This document shows positions 6,947-7,732 of a stretch of 7,732 nt of DNA, one piece after another. The notes below the pieces were generated by a model. It was given only the letters and a program-made list of their open reading frames with translations, was not told the origin of the DNA and did not search any database. Source of the DNA: Prevotellaceae bacterium UBA2757 (lineage in GTDB: Bacteria > Bacteroidota > Bacteroidia > Bacteroidales > Bacteroidaceae); NCBI GenBank assembly GCA_002353215.1, contig DEJD01000005.1, positions 370 through 8,101 on the forward strand, read 5' to 3'. Position 1 is the stretch's first letter, and each line of letters starts with the position of its first letter. The position numbers and the translations under genes are program-made.

Positions 6947-7012
6947 CGCCGATTTGAATAAAATAAACTTAAAACATAACTAATAACCGGAAAGGACAAG
7001 CATCACGCCACA

Positions 7013-7687
7013 ATGAAAGGTGACAACAAAAACAAACTGCAACTTCGTGTAAACGAACAGATTCGCGCTCGCGAAGTCAGAATAGTAGGTGACGGTATAG
7101 AATCGACCGTACTTCCTCTCAGAGAAGCTCTGCAACTGGCAGAAGAAAAAGAAGTTGATCTCGTAGAGATTTCACCCACTGCAAATCCACCGGTTTGCCG
7201 ACTAATAGACTACTCTAAGTATCTCTATCAGCAGAAGAAGAAAGCTAAGGAGATCAAGGCTAAGCAGGTGAAAGTCGATGTTAAGGAAATCAGGTTCGGA
7301 CCTCAGACAGGCGATGCTGACTATGCATTCAAGTTGAAACACGCAAGGGAATTCCTTACTGACGGCAACAAAGTGAAGGCATATGTATTCTTCAAGGGTC
7401 GCTCTATCGTATTCAAGGAGCAAGGCGAAGTACTGCTTCTGCGATTTGCCAACGACCTCGAAGAGGTAGCAAAAGTAGAGAGCATGCCAAACCTCGAAGG
7501 TAAAAAGATGTTCCTCACCCTCTCTCCAAAGAAGGCTGGTCAGCCAAAGAAGAGTCAGCAGCGTCGCGACAACGAAGCAGCTGAGGCTCAAGCAAAGGCT
7601 GAAGCACAAGCCAAGAAAGAAGCTGAAGGTCCCAATCCCAACAGTCCATTTGCAGGATTAGCAGAAAAGTTGAACCTCGAGGACTAA
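7013..7687 (+). CDS. infC: Translation initiation factor IF3 with Ala/Lys-rich C-terminal extension
   Basis: A 224-residue IF3, which binds the 30S subunit, blocks premature 50S joining and checks start codon and initiator tRNA. The N-terminal domain (about 10-82) carries [15 protein letters not shown] and the core [23 protein letters not shown] (48-70). A lysine-rich linker (about 75-90) leads to the C-terminal domain (about 91-172) with [20 protein letters not shown] and [10 protein letters not shown]. The factor is about 45 residues longer than the 180-residue E. coli protein. The excess is a charged tail (173-224) of Ala, Lys, Glu and Gln ending in [13 protein letters not shown]. The start is a normal ATG, unlike the AUU of E. 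coli infC, so the classical start-codon autoregulation is not evident. The GGAAAGGA at 6989-6996 is 16 nt from the ATG, too far to act as a normal Shine-Dalgarno sequence. rpmI and rplT are expected just outside the window. Confidence 0.97.
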   Translation: MKGDNKNKLQLRVNEQIRAREVRIVGDGIESTVLPLREALQLAEEKEVDLVEISPTANPPVCRLIDYSKYLYQQKKKAKEIKAKQVKVDVKEIRFGPQTGDADYAFKLKHAREFLTDGNKVKAYVFFKGRSIVFKEQGEVLLLRFANDLEEVAKVESMPNLEGKKMFLTLSPKKAGQPKKSQQRRDNEAAEAQAKAEAQAKKEAEGPNPNSPFAGLAEKLNLED

Positions 7688-7732
7688 TCGGGAAACCTAC
7701 ACCAACAGAAAACAAGGTGCGTAACGCCCTGG
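7688..7732. other. infC downstream gap, cut by window end
   Basis: These 45 nt follow the infC stop and contain no start of rpmI, which would be expected next. Two short pairings compete for the same bases: CACC (7700-7703) can pair with GGTG (7716-7719), while GGTGCG (7716-7721) can pair imperfectly with CGCCCT (7725-7730) around a TAA loop. The structures are small and the sequence is truncated, so this is only a hint of leader structure. Confidence 0.3.

Noticed and set aside
6989..6996. GGAAAGGA as the infC ribosome binding site
   Set aside because: It is 16 nt from the ATG, beyond normal spacing, and Bacteroidetes rarely use Shine-Dalgarno pairing.

Overview
The window looks like ordinary chromosomal core sequence from a member of the Bacteroidales, with Prevotella or Bacteroides relatives most likely. 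The reasons are a type III glutamine synthetase of about 730 residues, an agmatine deiminase of the bacterial PAD family, starts with no Shine-Dalgarno sequence but A-rich leaders, and -7 boxes of the Bacteroidetes TAnnTTTG/TTCG type in front of thrS, infC and glnN. I assign the group from these family and promoter traits, not from a database match. I found no mobile element, CRISPR array, tRNA, rRNA or defence system.

Layout. Positions 1-594 hold the 3' end of rpsA (ribosomal protein S1). It is followed closely, on the same strand, by rnz (ribonuclease Z, 619-1533, TTG start) and aguA (agmatine deiminase, 1555-2565). Gaps of 24 and 21 nt with no clear terminator suggest a single transcription unit. 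aguA then runs tail to tail into glnN (2558-4753, minus strand), and the two stop regions overlap by 8 bp. A 212-bp AT-rich divergent region (4754-4965) separates glnN from thrS and carries candidate promoters for both, plus several short repeats. thrS (threonyl-tRNA synthetase, 4966-6909) and infC (initiation factor IF3, 7013-7687) begin the widely conserved thrS-infC-rpmI-rplT cluster. The window ends before rpmI.

How the genes fit together. Four of the six genes serve translation: S1 and IF3 in initiation, ThrRS in tRNA charging, and RNase Z in tRNA 3'-end maturation. The other two handle nitrogen: GlnN assimilates ammonia and AguA converts agmatine to N-carbamoylputrescine on the way to polyamines. 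All six proteins appear intact at the key residues I could check, apart from rpsA, which is cut by the window edge.

The unusual signals are small and lie mostly between genes. They are a heptanucleotide repeat spanning the rnz stop and the aguA leader, an in-frame echo of the rpsA stop region directly before the TTG start of rnz, a roughly 20-nt motif shared by the thrS and infC upstream regions, and Ala/Lys-rich tails on both S1 and IF3. I do not see a previously undescribed multi-gene system here.
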